DNA of 13,839 nucleotides from Treponema sp. (GTDB taxonomy: Bacteria > Spirochaetota > Spirochaetia > Treponematales > Breznakiellaceae). Both the position numbers and the translations under genes were made by a program. Position 1 is the first letter of the stretch; each line of letters starts with the position of its first letter. The stretch is taken from contig JAISTO010000061.1 in assembly GCA_031272575.1 (NCBI GenBank), forward strand, positions 1-13,839. Reading direction: 5' to 3'. Under the pieces are notes generated by a model that saw nothing but the letters and a program-made list of their open reading frames with translations, ran no database searches and had not been told where the DNA came from. This document shows positions 13,812 through 13,839 of the stretch, one piece after another.

Positions 13812-13839
13812 AATTCTTAAAATCCTGTTTCTTCAGAGT

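Overview
The window reads as chromosomal DNA of a high-GC spirochaete, probably Treponema-like (Treponematales/Breznakiella-type). The best lineage marker is a complete tmRNA gene whose tag reads ANYDSYEYALAA, close to the T. pallidum tag as I remember it (ANSDSFDYALAA). The rest fits a carbohydrate-scavenging, possibly gut, spirochaete: an LplB/YtcP/LplA-type ABC importer, a membrane-anchored AraC regulator, several exported or lipid-anchored proteins, and intergenic spaces crowded with short repeats. The species is inferred, not proven.

Layout. Positions 1-90 are one arm of a perfect 90-bp inverted repeat; the other arm is 13578-13667. Positions 91-210 hold a degenerate direct repeat. On the minus strand follow a poly(A) polymerase/CCA-transferase family gene (pcnB, 235-1521) and, 3 bp upstream of it, an alpha/beta hydrolase (1525-2532) that may be transcribed without a leader. 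A divergent intergenic space (2533-2758) carries heptanucleotide repeats and a strong sigma-70 promoter for ssrA (2759-3100). The 3' end of ssrA is copied twice in a 51/52-bp tandem repeat, followed by a hairpin and hisG (3260-4114). One base after hisG begins a 687-residue membrane-bound AraC/XylS regulator (4116-6179).

Between 6180 and 6716 there is no gene, only repeats: 25 perfect-phase heptads, palindromes, then heptads in the opposite orientation. They abut an lplB-type permease lacking its first 80 or so residues. The same permease is interrupted by a 143-bp MITE-like element with 17-bp terminal inverted repeats and a 10-bp target duplication; removing it restores the reading frame exactly. 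An intact YtcP-type permease, a lipoprotein solute-binding protein, an EEP-fold lipoprotein, a secreted SUMF1/FGE-like protein, a second EEP protein without a signal peptide and a third, secreted EEP protein follow. The junctions from the binding protein onward overlap by 1-14 nt. The third EEP gene is cut at its GDFN motif by the right arm of the 90-bp inverted repeat. The last 230 bases hold only decamer-periodic palindromic repeats.

Working model (inference): the regulator senses an extracytoplasmic ligand and controls an importer for an oligosaccharide-like solute. The EEP phosphoesterases, placed by their N-termini in different compartments, would process a phosphate-containing form of that solute, with the SUMF1-like protein as an exported accessory. 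Because lplB is broken twice and the last EEP gene once, the locus may be decaying in this strain, or polymorphic in its population. No transposase, integrase, CRISPR array or toxin-antitoxin pair is visible.
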